Below are positions 45,855-55,995 of a DNA stretch of 64,000 bases, piece by piece. The stretch is from positions 1 through 64,000 of the forward strand of contig NZ_LJZS01000018.1 of NCBI RefSeq assembly GCF_001314875.1, given 5' to 3'. Position 1 is the first letter of the stretch. Each line of letters begins with the position of its first letter. A program made the translations under genes and the position numbers. The DNA comes from Halomonas sp. HL-48 (lineage in GTDB: Bacteria > Pseudomonadota > Gammaproteobacteria > Pseudomonadales > Halomonadaceae). The notes under the pieces are model-generated. The model was not told where the DNA came from, did not search any database, and saw only the letters and a program-made list of their open reading frames with translations.

Positions 45855-48266
45855 CTAATGGGTATTGGCAACGGCTGTATTGCTAAACGCTTTATCCGTT
45901 TTAGGTAGCGGCGCCCCTTCTAGAGGTTTGTCCGCTAACGCCACGGCGAGTACATCGTCAATCCAACGTACCGGACGAATATCCAATGCATCCTTGATAT
46001 TGTCAGGTACCTCCTTGAGATCACGACGATTTTCTTCCGGAATCAGGACTATCTTTATACCACCACGGCGGGCCGCCAGCAATTTCTCCTTTAACCCACC
46101 TATCGGCATGACCTCCCCGCGCAGGTTCACTTCCCCGGTCATCGCGACCTGACACTTCACCGGGCGCTGGGTGTAGGCGGAGACAATCGCCGTCACCATC
46201 GCAACGCCGGCGCTGGGCCCATCCTTGGGCGTGGCACCTTCAGGCACGTGGATATGCAGGTCTTCTTTCTCGAAACGCTCAGCGTCGATACCGTAAATCT
46301 CCGCCCGAGCACGCACCACCGTTTGCGCGGCGCTCACGGACTCTTTCATGACGTCGCCCAGCGAACCGGTCTTGTTGATACGCCCTTTGCCCGGCGTGAC
46401 GACCGATTCGATATTGAGCAATTCGCCACCGACGGACGTCCACGCCAGCCCGGTGACCCGGCCTACCTGGTCGTCTTCCTCGGCAAGCCCGTAGCTGTAG
46501 CGCCGCACACCAGCATAGTGTTCGATATGCGTGGCGGCCAGAACGTCCGGGGGAAGCTCGTCGTCACTGACCGCCGATGGCTCTATCCGCTCGCGCAGTA
46601 CCTTGCGACATACCTTGGCGATCTGACGCTCAAGCTCGCGCACCCCCGCCTCACGGGTGTAATAGCGAATGAGCTCTAGCAATGCCTCATCTTCGAGCGC
46701 AAGCTCATTGGTTTTCAAGCCATTGGCCTTCAACTGCTTGGGCAGCAGATAACGCTTGGCAATGGCCAATTTTTCGTCTTCAGTGTAGCCCGGCAGCCGA
46801 ATGATCTCCATACGATCCAGCAGCGGGCCCGGGATGTTCATCGAGTTTGCCGTGCAGATGAACAGCGTTTCCGAGAGATCGTAATCCAGCTCCAGGTAGT
46901 GATCGCTAAAGCTGTTGTTCTGCTCGGGATCCAGCACCTCAAGCAGCGCTGACGCCGGGTCGCCCCGATGATCCATGCCCAACTTATCCACCTCATCAAG
47001 CAGGAACAGCGGATTTTTGACCCCGGCCCGGCTCATGCGCTGCATCAGCTTGCCGGGTAGCGAACCAATATAGGTACGACGGTGGCCACGAATCTCTGAC
47101 TCATCGCGTACGCCACCCAGGGCGAGGCGCACGTACTTGCGGTTTGTCGCCCGAGCAATCGACTGACCCAGCGAGGTTTTACCGACGCCGGGCGGACCTA
47201 CCAGGCACAGCACAGGGCCTTTCATCTTACGCACGCGCTTTTGTACTGCCAGGTACTCCAGAATGCGCGCTTTGACTTCTTCAAGCCCGTAGTGATCCTC
47301 GTCAAGCACCTGCTGGGCTTTCTGTAAATCATGCTTGACCCGGGTGCGCTTTTTCCAGGGTACGGCAATCAGCCAGTCCAGATAAGAACGCACCACGCTG
47401 GCTTCGGCTGAATTGGCCGCCATCATCTTGAGCTTATTGAGCTCTTGTGTGGCTTTTTCAGCGGCGTCTTTAGGCATCCCCGATGAGGCGATGGCCTGCT
47501 CATATTTTTCCGCTTCGTTGGGCACGTCATCGAGCTCGCCCATCTCTTTCTGGATGGCCTTCATCTGCTCGTTGAGATAGTACTCACGCTGGGTCTTTTC
47601 CATCTGCTCTTTGACACGCGAGCGGATCCGCTTCTCGACCTGCAACAGGTCGATTTCGGACTCGATAAGCGCCATCAGGTGCTCGATACGATCGCGCACG
47701 CGATCCATCTCGAGAAGCTCCTGCTTGTCGCCAATCTTGAGCGATAGGTGCGCGCAGATGGTATCGACGAGCCGGCTGGGATCTTCAATGCCCGACAGCG
47801 AATTGAGCACCTCGTTGGGCACTTTTTTCGACAGCTTGACGTATTGCTCGAACTGGTTGAGCAGTACACGGACCAATGCCTCTTGCTCCCGGGTGGTCAG
47901 GGGCTGGCTTTCGCGCGCAGTGAGATAGGCCTGGGTATACCCATCGGCATGCTCTTCGATACGGCTGACATCCGCGCGGTAGTTGCCTTCGATGAGCACC
48001 TTGACCGTTCCATCGGGCAGCTTCAGCAGCTGCATGATGTCGGCCACTGTCCCCATGGCATATAGATCGGCGTTGTGAGGCTCGTCTTGGGAGGCCTCGC
48101 GTTGAGCCACCAGCAAGACGCGCTTATCAGCCTCCATCGCCGCTTCGAGGGCTTGGATCGATTTTTCACGCCCCACAAAGAGGGGAATCACCATCTGCGG
48201 ATAAACCACGACATCGCGCAATGGTAAAAGGGGGAGACACTGTGTCTGTTCGGCGCTCTGCTGCAT
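45855..48266 (-). CDS. lon: ATP-dependent protease Lon
   Basis: 803 residues from ATG 48266 (gaggaa 8-9 nt upstream; the frame is open further to 48341 without family sequence). LON substrate-binding domain at the N-terminus (LPLLPLRDVVVYPQMVIPL), a coiled-coil region, then AAA+ with Walker A GPPGVGKTSL and Walker B FLLDEVDK. The protease domain has the Ser/Lys dyad (DGPSAGVAM and the Lys in LREKLLAARR-type GGLKEKLLAA). A cytosolic protease for misfolded and regulatory proteins. It sits between clpX and hupB. Confidence 0.97.
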   Translation of the reverse strand: MQQSAEQTQCLPLLPLRDVVVYPQMVIPLFVGREKSIQALEAAMEADKRVLLVAQREASQDEPHNADLYAMGTVADIMQLLKLPDGTVKVLIEGNYRADVSRIEEHADGYTQAYLTARESQPLTTREQEALVRVLLNQFEQYVKLSKKVPNEVLNSLSGIEDPSRLVDTICAHLSLKIGDKQELLEMDRVRDRIEHLMALIESEIDLLQVEKRIRSRVKEQMEKTQREYYLNEQMKAIQKEMGELDDVPNEAEKYEQAIASSGMPKDAAEKATQELNKLKMMAANSAEASVVRSYLDWLIAVPWKKRTRVKHDLQKAQQVLDEDHYGLEEVKARILEYLAVQKRVRKMKGPVLCLVGPPGVGKTSLGQSIARATNRKYVRLALGGVRDESEIRGHRRTYIGSLPGKLMQRMSRAGVKNPLFLLDEVDKLGMDHRGDPASALLEVLDPEQNNSFSDHYLELDYDLSETLFICTANSMNIPGPLLDRMEIIRLPGYTEDEKLAIAKRYLLPKQLKANGLKTNELALEDEALLELIRYYTREAGVRELERQIAKVCRKVLRERIEPSAVSDDELPPDVLAATHIEHYAGVRRYSYGLAEEDDQVGRVTGLAWTSVGGELLNIESVVTPGKGRINKTGSLGDVMKESVSAAQTVVRARAEIYGIDAERFEKEDLHIHVPEGATPKDGPSAGVAMVTAIVSAYTQRPVKCQVAMTGEVNLRGEVMPIGGLKEKLLAARRGGIKIVLIPEENRRDLKEVPDNIKDALDIRPVRWIDDVLAVALADKPLEGAPLPKTDKAFSNTAVANTH

Positions 48267-48364
48267 CGCAGACGTTCCTCGATATATCAGATGAGTTCTG
48301 GGAAGAGAACTGACTACGTTAAAGGCGCGGTCAGGGCACAAGGGTGCGCTGAGCTACGAAAGAC

Positions 48365-48388
48365 AAGGGGTCGCCTGAGCGACCCCTT
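48365..48388. terminator. Hairpin between clpX and lon
   Basis: A perfect 10-bp stem AAGGGGTCGC (48365-48374), loop CTGA, GCGACCCCTT (48379-48388). In the direction of clpX it is followed by gtctttcg, only a weak T-run. Probably a partial terminator or 3'-end stabiliser of the clpPX transcript. Confidence 0.6.
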
Positions 48389-48442
48389 GACTGGCGCTAA
48401 CCATGAAAGCGATAGGAAGCTTGGCAGTCTCAGGTGACGATA

Positions 48443-49723
48443 CTAGCCGTCAGTGCCATCGACGCGCGCCTCTTCTTGCTGGGAATAAATCAGCAGCGGT
48501 TCACTTTCACCGGCAATTACCGACGCTTCGATCACCACTTTGCTGACGCCTTCCAAAGAAGGGATTTCGTACATGGTATCAAGCAGGACGGATTCAAGGA
48601 TCGACCTCAAGCCACGCGCACCGGTTTTACGTTCCATCGCTTTTTCAGCAACAGCACGCAGCGCATCATCACGAAACTCAAGCGTCACGCCCTCCATTTC
48701 AAACAGCTTGGCATACTGCTTGACCAACGAGTTTTTGGGCTCGGTGAGTATCTCGATCAGCGCATCTTCAGTAAGCTCGGTGAGTGTGGCAATCACCGGC
48801 AAACGACCGACGAACTCTGGGATAAGACCAAATTTAACCAAGTCATCCGGTTCGACGTCGGCCAGCATTTCGCCGACACCGCGGGAGGATTCCTTGCTCT
48901 TCACCGTCGCATTGAAACCAATACCGCCCTTTTCAACGCGGTCACGAATGACTTTATCCAGCCCGGCAAATGCGCCACCAACAATAAACAGCATGTTGGC
49001 CGTATTAACCTGCACAAACTCCTGTTGGGGATGCTTGCGCCCTCCTTGCGGCGGGACAGACGCTGTCGTGCCTTCAATCAGCTTGAGCAGCGCTTGCTGT
49101 ACGCCTTCGCCGGATACGTCACGGGTGATGGACGGATTGTCGGACTTGCGCGAAATCTTGTCGATTTCGTCGATATAAACGATGCCGCGCTCTGCCTTCT
49201 CAACGTCGTAGTCACACTTCTGCAGCAGCTTCTGGATGATGTTTTCAACATCCTCGCCCACATAACCTGCTTCGGTCAGCGTGGTGGCATCTGCAATCGT
49301 GAACGGGACATTCAGCAGCCGCGCCATGGTCTCGGCCAGCAGCGTTTTACCGCTACCGGTTGGACCGATCAGCAAGATATTTGACTTACCCAGCTCGACG
49401 TCGGTTTCACGCACTTGAGATTTAAGTCGCTTGTAGTGGTTATACACAGCGACAGACAGGACCATTTTGGCGCGGTCTTGCCCAATGACGTAGTCGTCCA
49501 GCGTGTAACGAATTTCGCGAGGCGTAGGTAGCCGCTCTTCATCGCTCTCGGCATCGGCTTCGAGAACTTCCTCGCGAATGATGTCGTTACACAGATCGAC
49601 ACACTCATCGCAGATATAGACTGACGGACCGGCAATCAGCTTTCTGACTTCGTTTTGATTTTTTCCGCAAAACGAGCAGTAAAGCAGCTTGCCGCCTTCG
49701 TCTTTGCCTTTGCCGTCGGCCAT
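48443..49723 (-). CDS. clpX: ClpXP unfoldase subunit ClpX
   Basis: 426 residues from ATG 49723 (agaggt upstream). N-terminal C4 zinc domain ([14 protein letters not shown] then ICDECVDLC), Walker A GPTGSGKT, pore loop GYVGEDV, the ClpP-contacting IGF loop within GGIGFNATV, and Walker [10 protein letters not shown]. It unfolds tagged proteins for ClpP. It follows clpP after 74 nt. Confidence 0.98.
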   Translation of the reverse strand: MADGKGKDEGGKLLYCSFCGKNQNEVRKLIAGPSVYICDECVDLCNDIIREEVLEADAESDEERLPTPREIRYTLDDYVIGQDRAKMVLSVAVYNHYKRLKSQVRETDVELGKSNILLIGPTGSGKTLLAETMARLLNVPFTIADATTLTEAGYVGEDVENIIQKLLQKCDYDVEKAERGIVYIDEIDKISRKSDNPSITRDVSGEGVQQALLKLIEGTTASVPPQGGRKHPQQEFVQVNTANMLFIVGGAFAGLDKVIRDRVEKGGIGFNATVKSKESSRGVGEMLADVEPDDLVKFGLIPEFVGRLPVIATLTELTEDALIEILTEPKNSLVKQYAKLFEMEGVTLEFRDDALRAVAEKAMERKTGARGLRSILESVLLDTMYEIPSLEGVSKVVIEASVIAGESEPLLIYSQQEEARVDGTDG

Positions 49724-49797
49724 TCGCGTACCTCTTTCACTGCGGCGGTGCACACCGCCTTGTAAGCTCGCTGGAAATGCAATATCCCGTCACGCTA

Positions 49798-50415
49798 TCA
49801 GGATGTCGGCCGCTTATCCAGCACTGCATCAATCAAGCCATATTCTTGGGCTTGGCTGGCGCTCATAAAGTTGTCACGATCGGTGTCGCGCGCAACGCTT
49901 TCGATATCCTGGCCCGTGTGATGCGCCAGAATTTGATTCAGCTTCTCACGGATGCCGAGGATCTCGCGGGTATGGATTTCGATATCCGACGCCTGGCCTT
50001 GGTAACCACCCAGCGGCTGATGAATCATGACCCGTGAGTTGGGCAAACAGTAGCGCTTGCCTTCGGCACCTGCGGTCAGAAGCAGTGCGCCCATGCTGGC
50101 CGCCTGGCCGATACATACGGTGGAAACATCAGGTTTCACGAACTGCATGGTGTCGTAGATCGACATACCCGCGGTAACCGAGCCACCAGGCGAATTAATA
50201 TACAGATGAATGTCTTTGTCAGGGTTCTCTGACTCAAGAAACAGCAGTTGAGCAACCACCAGATTGGCCGTGTAGTCTTCAACGGGGCCAACCAGAAAGA
50301 TGACGCGTTCTTTAAGAAGCCGCGAATAGATATCGTAGGCTCTTTCCCCTTTGGCGCTTTGCTCCACCACCATGGGCACTAAACCGCCGGCGTTTTGAAT
50401 ATCAAACTCACTCAT
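49798..50415 (-). CDS. clpP: ATP-dependent Clp protease proteolytic subunit ClpP
   Basis: 205 residues from ATG 50415; the frame is open to 50592 but the family sequence starts at [16 protein letters not shown]. Catalytic Ser in [10 protein letters not shown], His in [11 protein letters not shown], Asp further on. The hydrophobic-patch and handle regions are intact, so it should form the usual tetradecamer that works with ClpX or ClpA. It lies 61 nt after tig, probably in one tig-clpP-clpX transcript. Confidence 0.98.
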   Translation of the reverse strand: MSEFDIQNAGGLVPMVVEQSAKGERAYDIYSRLLKERVIFLVGPVEDYTANLVVAQLLFLESENPDKDIHLYINSPGGSVTAGMSIYDTMQFVKPDVSTVCIGQAASMGALLLTAGAEGKRYCLPNSRVMIHQPLGGYQGQASDIEIHTREILGIREKLNQILAHHTGQDIESVARDTDRDNFMSASQAQEYGLIDAVLDKRPTS

Positions 50416-50476
50416 TTCGGTGATTCCTTGCGTCCGATAAGGGATGGCGCACCCAGCGGTGCGCCTGCGTCGGGTG

Positions 50477-51829
50477 TTAGGCGCTGGTTGTTTCGTCTTC
50501 CTCGGCGCCCTCACCTGCTTCAGCCTGTTGCTGTGCCGCTGCCAGCACTTGCTGGTAGGACATTTCCACATCGTTGACGGTAGTCTGCTCAAGCAGCTGG
50601 TCGACCGCTTTTTCCTCGAGAATGGCAGACTTGACCTGGGTCTTCATCTGATCATTGCCCATGTAATAGTCAACGACTTCAGAAGGATCCTGGTACTGCT
50701 CTGCCAGCTCTTCGACCTTGGCCTTGATTTCTTCGTCAGTAGCATCAAGCCCGTTGGCCTTGATGACTTCGGCGAGCAATAGACCTACCTGGACGCGGCC
50801 TTTGGCCTGCTCTTCAAAAAGCTCGTTGGGCAGTTGGCTTACGTCAAAATCTTCGCCAAGACCAAACTGCTGGGCAGCCTGGCGCTTCATGCCGTCAGTC
50901 TCCTGCTGAACGAGTGCGCTCGGAACAGGGATGTCGTTGGCTTTTTTCAGCGCGTCCAGCACCTGCTGCTTGACGCGGTTATCGACTGCCTGCGCGGCCT
51001 CGCGCGTCATGTTCTTTTTGATTTCAGCGCGGAACTTGGCTTCGTCACCGCCTTCAACGCCGAAACGCTCAATGAACTCGGCGTCGACTTCCGGCAGCGT
51101 CTGACGGCTGACCTTGTGCACCTTGACCTTGAAGGTGGCTTCCTTACCTGCCAAGTGTTCGGCCTGATAATCCTCAGGGAACGTCACCGTGATGGTTTTG
51201 TCTTCAGCGGCTTTCGCACCGATCAGTTGCTCTTCAAAACCAGGGATGAAGCTGTTGGACCCAATTACCAACTCGTGGCCTTCGGCGCTACCCCCTTCAA
51301 ACGGCTCATCGCCCAGGTAACCCTGGAAATCGATGGTTACCTGATCGCCGTCTTCCGCCGCGGCGTCGACTTCTTCCCAGGCCGCATTTTGCTTGCGCAG
51401 CGTGTTGATCATTTCATCAACGTCGGCATCGGTGACGTCGACCACTGGGCGCTCCACCTCGGTTCCGTCGATCGAAGCCAGTTCGACCTCCGGGTAGACT
51501 TCCATGGTGGCAACGAACTCGAAGTCCTTACCGGCTTCGTTGACGAGCGGTTCGATCTGCGGATAACCCGCCGGATTGAAGCCTTCATCGGTAATCGCGC
51601 GTACGTAGCGCTCGCGCATCACTTCGCCAACCACTTCGTCACGCACGCTTTGACCGTAACGCTGACGTACCACGGCCATCGGCACTCGCCCTTGGCGGAA
51701 ACCATTCAAGCGAACATTTTTCGCCGTTTCTTTTAAGCGAGTATTGACAGCCTCATCGATTTCGCCAGCAGGCACTTGAATCGTGATGCGGCGCTCAATC
51801 TGGGAGGTCGTCTCGACGGAAACTTGCAT
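50477..51829 (-). CDS. tig: Trigger factor
   Basis: 450 residues from ATG 51829 (agaggacaa upstream). Ribosome-binding domain with the signature GFRQGRVP near residue 43, an FKBP-type isomerase domain (about 150-245, with [19 protein letters not shown]) and a C-terminal helical chaperone domain. An acidic tail ends the protein ([12 protein letters not shown]). It binds nascent chains at the ribosome exit and is the first gene of the proteostasis block. Confidence 0.97.
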   Translation of the reverse strand: MQVSVETTSQIERRITIQVPAGEIDEAVNTRLKETAKNVRLNGFRQGRVPMAVVRQRYGQSVRDEVVGEVMRERYVRAITDEGFNPAGYPQIEPLVNEAGKDFEFVATMEVYPEVELASIDGTEVERPVVDVTDADVDEMINTLRKQNAAWEEVDAAAEDGDQVTIDFQGYLGDEPFEGGSAEGHELVIGSNSFIPGFEEQLIGAKAAEDKTITVTFPEDYQAEHLAGKEATFKVKVHKVSRQTLPEVDAEFIERFGVEGGDEAKFRAEIKKNMTREAAQAVDNRVKQQVLDALKKANDIPVPSALVQQETDGMKRQAAQQFGLGEDFDVSQLPNELFEEQAKGRVQVGLLLAEVIKANGLDATDEEIKAKVEELAEQYQDPSEVVDYYMGNDQMKTQVKSAILEEKAVDQLLEQTTVNDVEMSYQQVLAAAQQQAEAGEGAEEDETTSA

Positions 51830-52091
51830 GAATTGTCCTCTAACGGCTGGGCGTTGTGTTGATTGCTGTAAATAAGTCCAAGGGGCGATTTTAAGAACCC
51901 CGGCGCACGGTGGCAAGCGCCATGCTCGCAAGATGGGGGCGTCGACGTAAAATACAAGGGATTACAGCGCTTAAAATACACCAGAATCAGGTTCGAGATC
52001 GGCAACGCTGCATAATGACGGCTGATTTTACGATATGCTATGAGCTTTTGCCTTACGAGCACTTGAAGGCCGAGTTAACGAGTGATTGCCG

Positions 52092-54617
52092 ATGACCGTA
52101 CATGATCTACCGCTTGCGCGCGTGATGCAAACCGGGTTGCTTCACTGCTCCCCTACCACCCCGCTTCGCGATGCCGCCAAGCGCATGCTCGAGCGCCAAT
52201 GTAGCTGCATTTTGGTCATCGAGAACCAGCAGGCAGTCGGCATCTGGACCGAGCATGACGCCCTGGATATCGATTTCTTCAGCCAGCGGGCGCTTCAAGC
52301 ACCCATTGAGCGGCACATGAGCAGCCCCGTCGCGACAGCGCCCATGGACATGCGTCTGGACGAAGCAGCACGGCTTATGAGCACACGCGGACAACGACAC
52401 CTGCTGGTCACCGATGCCGATGACATGCCCGCCGGCATCGTGTCGCAGACGGATATCGCTCTACACCAGGGGCTCGAGCCGTATCTTCGGCTGCGCGAAG
52501 TGCATACGGCCATGCGTACTGGCCCGCTTGTGCTTGACGGCGAACTGCTACTCAACGAGGTGTCGGCGCAGATGCGCCACAAACGCCATGATGCCGCGAT
52601 CGTTCAGGACAGTGACGGCCTGGGCATCGTGACCGAGCGCGACTTCATCGGCTTTGTAGCGCGCCACCCTGGCACCACCCCGATCGGTCAGTTGGCCAGT
52701 CGCCCTTTGCACACCATCGCCGAACATGCACCGCTCATACAGGCACGCGAATTGCTCATCCACCACCGTATACGCCATCTCGCGGTACTGGATGACCGCG
52801 GCAAGGTATCGGGACTGATAGGCTTCAAAGACATCCTGATGAGCGCCGACAAGCTCTATCTCGACGAATTGCGCGATGCACTGGAGCAGCGCGATAACGC
52901 CCTGGTCAAGTCACGCCAGCACCTTGAACTGGCCGAACGCATCATCGAATCCTCACTGGAGGGCATCATCATCACCGATGCCCAGACGCGCATTGAGTTC
53001 GTCAACCCTGCCTTTACTCACATGACGGGGTATACGCTGGAAGATGTCGCCGGAAAAACACCCAGCGTGCTGGCCTCAGGGCGCCAGGATGAACGGTTTT
53101 ACCAGAAGATGTGGCAATGCCTGCAGGAAAACGGCTATTGGCGCGGTGAAGTCTGGAACCGTCGGAAATCCGGCGAGCTTTACCTGGAGCTGCTGACCAT
53201 TACCGCCATCGCCAACCAGGACGGCCACACCAAGCATTACGCAGGCCTTTTTACTGATATCACGCACATGCGTGAGAACGAAGAGCAGATACGCCATCTC
53301 GCCTATTACGACCCGCTCACGCGGCTGCCCAACAGGCGGCTGCTGGAGGACCGGCTGGGATTGGCCCTCAACCATGCGCATCGCGCAAACGAATCTCTTG
53401 CCCTGGTCTTTATCGACCTCGATCATTTCAAGCAGGTCAACGACACCCTTGGTCATGCCGTGGGTGATGAACTGCTGACCCACGCCGCTGAGCGTATGTC
53501 GGGTCAACTACGCGAGGACGACACCCTTGCGCGACTTGGCGGTGACGAATTCATCATCCTGCTGTCCAGCATCCATGACTTCGGCGATGCCACGGGAGTG
53601 GCGCAACGGATCATCTCATCCATAAGCGCCCCTTATGCCATCAATGGCCATGAGTTCCGTATTGGCTGCAGCCTGGGCATCAGCATTTATCCGCACGATG
53701 GCGAGACGCCGACGGCCTTGATGCAAAGCGCCGATGCCGCCATGTATCGCGCCAAACAGGAAGGACGCAATACCTATCGCCTTTACCGGCCGGAGATGGA
53801 CAAACAGGCCCAGCAGCACCTGTCGCTGGAAACGGCACTACGCAATACGCTGGAAGCGCAGAACGGCATAGAAATGCATTATCAGCCAATTTACAGCCGC
53901 ACCACGGGCGCTATTGTATCGGCCGAAAGCCTCGCCAGGTGGCACCATCCTGAGCACGGCTGGGTATCACCGGGCACCTTCATACCGCTGGCGGAACGCT
54001 CAGGGCTTATCCTGCCCCTGGGCGAATACATCCTCGACCGAGTACTTAGCGACATCAATGCCTGGCGGCGGAGTGGCGTGACCCCACCGCCTATTGCCAT
54101 CAATCTATCAGCCGCCCAGTTCTGGCAGCCAGACTTCGTCAGCAGAGTTGAACACAAGCTGAAGAACGCCGACATCCATCCATCACTGATCACTTTTGAG
54201 CTTACCGAAAGCTTGCTGCTTGAGCGCCGCGATCTAGGCATGGATGTACTGGGCCAGTTGAGCGCGCTCGGCTGCCGTATTGCGCTTGACGATTTCGGTA
54301 CGGGGTATTCGTCGCTCAGCTATCTGCATAAGATGCCCGCTCACAGCCTTAAAATTGATCAGAGCTTTATTGCGGCACTGGACGACAAGACTCACAACAG
54401 CGGCCCCATCGTCGCTGCGATCAGCAGCCTGGCGGAACAGCTGGGACTTAACGTAGTGGCGGAAGGCGTTGAAACCGAACATCAACTCAAGCTGTTAAAC
54501 CAGTATCCGGTTGATGCCATCCAGGGCTTTTGGCTCAGCCGGCCGCAGACATCGGCTGACTTCCAGCAGCTTATCTCGGCGAAGCATCACGCCTCTCCGT
54601 CGCCCACCACAGACTGA
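52092..54617 (+). CDS. CBS-PAS-GGDEF-EAL cyclic-di-GMP protein
   Basis: 841 residues from ATG 52092; an in-frame TTG two codons upstream is less likely. Residues about 1-260 hold CBS-type repeats (two Bateman modules). A PAS domain follows (about 283-405, with NPAFTHMTGYTLEDVAGKTP), then a GGDEF domain (about 408-570) with intact RLGGDEF. An EAL domain ends the protein (about 580-835). The EAL signature reads AESLARW: the metal-binding Glu is kept but the Ala is Ser. The other catalytic motifs NLSAAQF, DDFGTGYSS, KIDQSFI and VAEGVET are intact, so both synthesis and hydrolysis of c-di-GMP are possible. CBS domains suggest nucleotide control. There is no membrane helix. Confidence 0.9.
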   Translation: MTVHDLPLARVMQTGLLHCSPTTPLRDAAKRMLERQCSCILVIENQQAVGIWTEHDALDIDFFSQRALQAPIERHMSSPVATAPMDMRLDEAARLMSTRGQRHLLVTDADDMPAGIVSQTDIALHQGLEPYLRLREVHTAMRTGPLVLDGELLLNEVSAQMRHKRHDAAIVQDSDGLGIVTERDFIGFVARHPGTTPIGQLASRPLHTIAEHAPLIQARELLIHHRIRHLAVLDDRGKVSGLIGFKDILMSADKLYLDELRDALEQRDNALVKSRQHLELAERIIESSLEGIIITDAQTRIEFVNPAFTHMTGYTLEDVAGKTPSVLASGRQDERFYQKMWQCLQENGYWRGEVWNRRKSGELYLELLTITAIANQDGHTKHYAGLFTDITHMRENEEQIRHLAYYDPLTRLPNRRLLEDRLGLALNHAHRANESLALVFIDLDHFKQVNDTLGHAVGDELLTHAAERMSGQLREDDTLARLGGDEFIILLSSIHDFGDATGVAQRIISSISAPYAINGHEFRIGCSLGISIYPHDGETPTALMQSADAAMYRAKQEGRNTYRLYRPEMDKQAQQHLSLETALRNTLEAQNGIEMHYQPIYSRTTGAIVSAESLARWHHPEHGWVSPGTFIPLAERSGLILPLGEYILDRVLSDINAWRRSGVTPPPIAINLSAAQFWQPDFVSRVEHKLKNADIHPSLITFELTESLLLERRDLGMDVLGQLSALGCRIALDDFGTGYSSLSYLHKMPAHSLKIDQSFIAALDDKTHNSGPIVAAISSLAEQLGLNVVAEGVETEHQLKLLNQYPVDAIQGFWLSRPQTSADFQQLISAKHHASPSPTTD

Positions 54618-54960
54618 TGACATGAGCGATAAGGCCGAAGGTTGCCGCATGGGAAATGAATACCTGCCAGCTGATCCAGTCGGTAAAAAGCGCGTGCCAG
54701 GCGCCCATTACCAACACGCCAATCCCCATCATGGCAGCAAGCCGCTTGCACATACCTGGTAGTTTGCGACGTTCAGTGGCGGACAACATCCGCCACTGAA
54801 CCCCAACGGCCACCAGCACAATGACAAGGGCCATGATGATCAGCGATAGCCGGGTTTCGTTCCCCCCCGCCATATAGCGCGGCAGCGTCGCCAGCATGAC
54901 AATGCAAAGACCGAGAGCGCTGCTCACGCGCTGGGCCGACGTAGGCACACCGGAGGCCAC
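54571..54960 (-). CDS. Small integral membrane protein of unknown function, coupled to mioC
   Basis: 129 residues, GTG start at 54960 that shares its G with the mioC stop (TAGTG), indicating translational coupling. Three or four hydrophobic segments: about 13-30, 38-55 (LSLIIMALVIVLVAVGV), 74-92 and 98-118. Between the second and third is a basic loop (ATERRKLPGMCKRL). I recognise no family. The last 47 nt overlap the 3' end of the convergent GGDEF-EAL gene. The frame is unbroken and the helix pattern orderly, so it is likely real; function cannot be stated. Confidence 0.65.
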   Translation of the reverse strand: MASGVPTSAQRVSSALGLCIVMLATLPRYMAGGNETRLSLIIMALVIVLVAVGVQWRMLSATERRKLPGMCKRLAAMMGIGVLVMGAWHALFTDWISWQVFISHAATFGLIAHVISLWWATERRDASPR

Positions 54961-55427
54961 TAGCTATCTACCGCCAACTGCTCGGACTCAAGCCAGGATT
55001 CGACCCAAGGCAAGGCGGCATCATCCGCCATAAAGGTTTCCATGGCGTCGATTTCCAGTCGCTCGCCAAGACGGACCGCACCGTGATCGGCCAGCAGCTC
55101 GTCCAGACGGCGCCCTGAGCCACAAAAAGTATCCCCGTAGGAGCTGTCACCCAGCGCGATCAACCCGTAGGTCAGCGAGCCCAGCGAGGGGCTTTTGGAC
55201 TGCAGCTCACGCACAAAGGGGACAAAGTTGCCGGGGAAATCACCGCTACCCGTCGTGGAGACGCAAAATAGAGCGAGGTCCGGCGTTGCATCGGTGATGT
55301 CCGCAAGGACGGGCTGCTCCAGTATATCGACTGTGTAACCCGCCTCTTCGAACAGGGGCTTGACCTGTTCCGCGACATCCAACGCACCACCGTAAACGGT
55401 ACCCACTATGATACTTAACCGAGGCAT
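54960..55427 (-). CDS. mioC: Flavodoxin-like protein MioC
   Basis: 155 residues, ATG 55427 behind gagga. A short-chain flavodoxin: FMN phosphate loop GTVYGGALDVAE near residue 9, STTGSGDFPGNFVPF (flavin-ring loop) and GDSSYGDTFCGSGRRLDELL. This matches the MioC group, implicated as an electron carrier for biotin synthase in E. coli. The neighbouring small membrane protein is coupled to it. Confidence 0.9.
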   Translation of the reverse strand: MPRLSIIVGTVYGGALDVAEQVKPLFEEAGYTVDILEQPVLADITDATPDLALFCVSTTGSGDFPGNFVPFVRELQSKSPSLGSLTYGLIALGDSSYGDTFCGSGRRLDELLADHGAVRLGERLEIDAMETFMADDAALPWVESWLESEQLAVDS

Positions 55428-55555
55428 TATGGCTCCTCAATGAGAGTGATGGACTGCCGACAGCATGCCGACGAATACTTGATGGATTTACTCAAATATT
55501 AACACGCCCCCATCATCCAACACACCCTCAAGCAGCGTCTACCATGGGTGAACGC

Positions 55556-55592
55556 AAAACCCCGCTGACATTGATCCAATGTCAGCGGGGTT
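55556..55592 (-). terminator. Strong terminator after ihfA
   Basis: A 16-bp perfect stem, AACCCCGCTGACATTG (55558-55573) with loop ATC and CAATGTCAGCGGGGTT (55577-55592). Read on the reverse strand it is followed by TTTTGCGTT. It lies 41 nt after the ihfA stop and ends the pheST-ihfA transcript. Confidence 0.92.
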
Positions 55593-55632
55593 CATCAGGC
55601 TCGAAGATTTAAAGCACTGCAAATAGCGCTAC

Positions 55633-55935
55633 TTAAGAGGCCGAGCCCCGATATTGCTCGACCTGCTGCTTGAGTTTCTGCCCAGGCCGGAAGGTGACAA
55701 CGCGACGCGCCGAAATGGGAATCTCCTCGCCTGTCTTGGGGTTACGCCCGGGGCGCTCGCGCTTGTCGCGCAAGTCAAAATTTCCAAACCCCGACAGTTT
55801 GACCTGTTCGTTTTCGCGCAGACAGGCCCGTATTTCCTCGAAGAACGCTTCGACCATGGCCTTCGCTTCACGCTTGGAAAACGATAGTTCGGTGTGTAAA
55901 TGCTCCGCCAGCTCTGCTTTGGTCAACGCACCCAT
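55633..55935 (-). CDS. ihfA: Integration host factor alpha subunit
   Basis: 100 residues from ATG 55935 (ggaggag upstream). IHF-alpha hallmarks: [20 protein letters not shown], the [21 protein letters not shown] arm with the Pro that intercalates DNA, and the [15 protein letters not shown] tail. With IHF-beta it bends DNA at specific sites. It follows pheT, the usual place. Confidence 0.97.
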   Translation of the reverse strand: MGALTKAELAEHLHTELSFSKREAKAMVEAFFEEIRACLRENEQVKLSGFGNFDLRDKRERPGRNPKTGEEIPISARRVVTFRPGQKLKQQVEQYRGSAS

Positions 55936-55995
55936 AGGACTCCTCCATGTAGCAAACGCTTCCAAGCATGCGAAACGACTCGCACCTTGGCCCTA

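Noticed and set aside
48434-49384. 316-codon frame antisense to clpX
   Set aside because: It mirrors the clpX codon pattern and shows no family or start signals.
50834-51736. 300-codon frame antisense to tig
   Set aside because: Shadow of the trigger factor gene; no ribosome site or motif.
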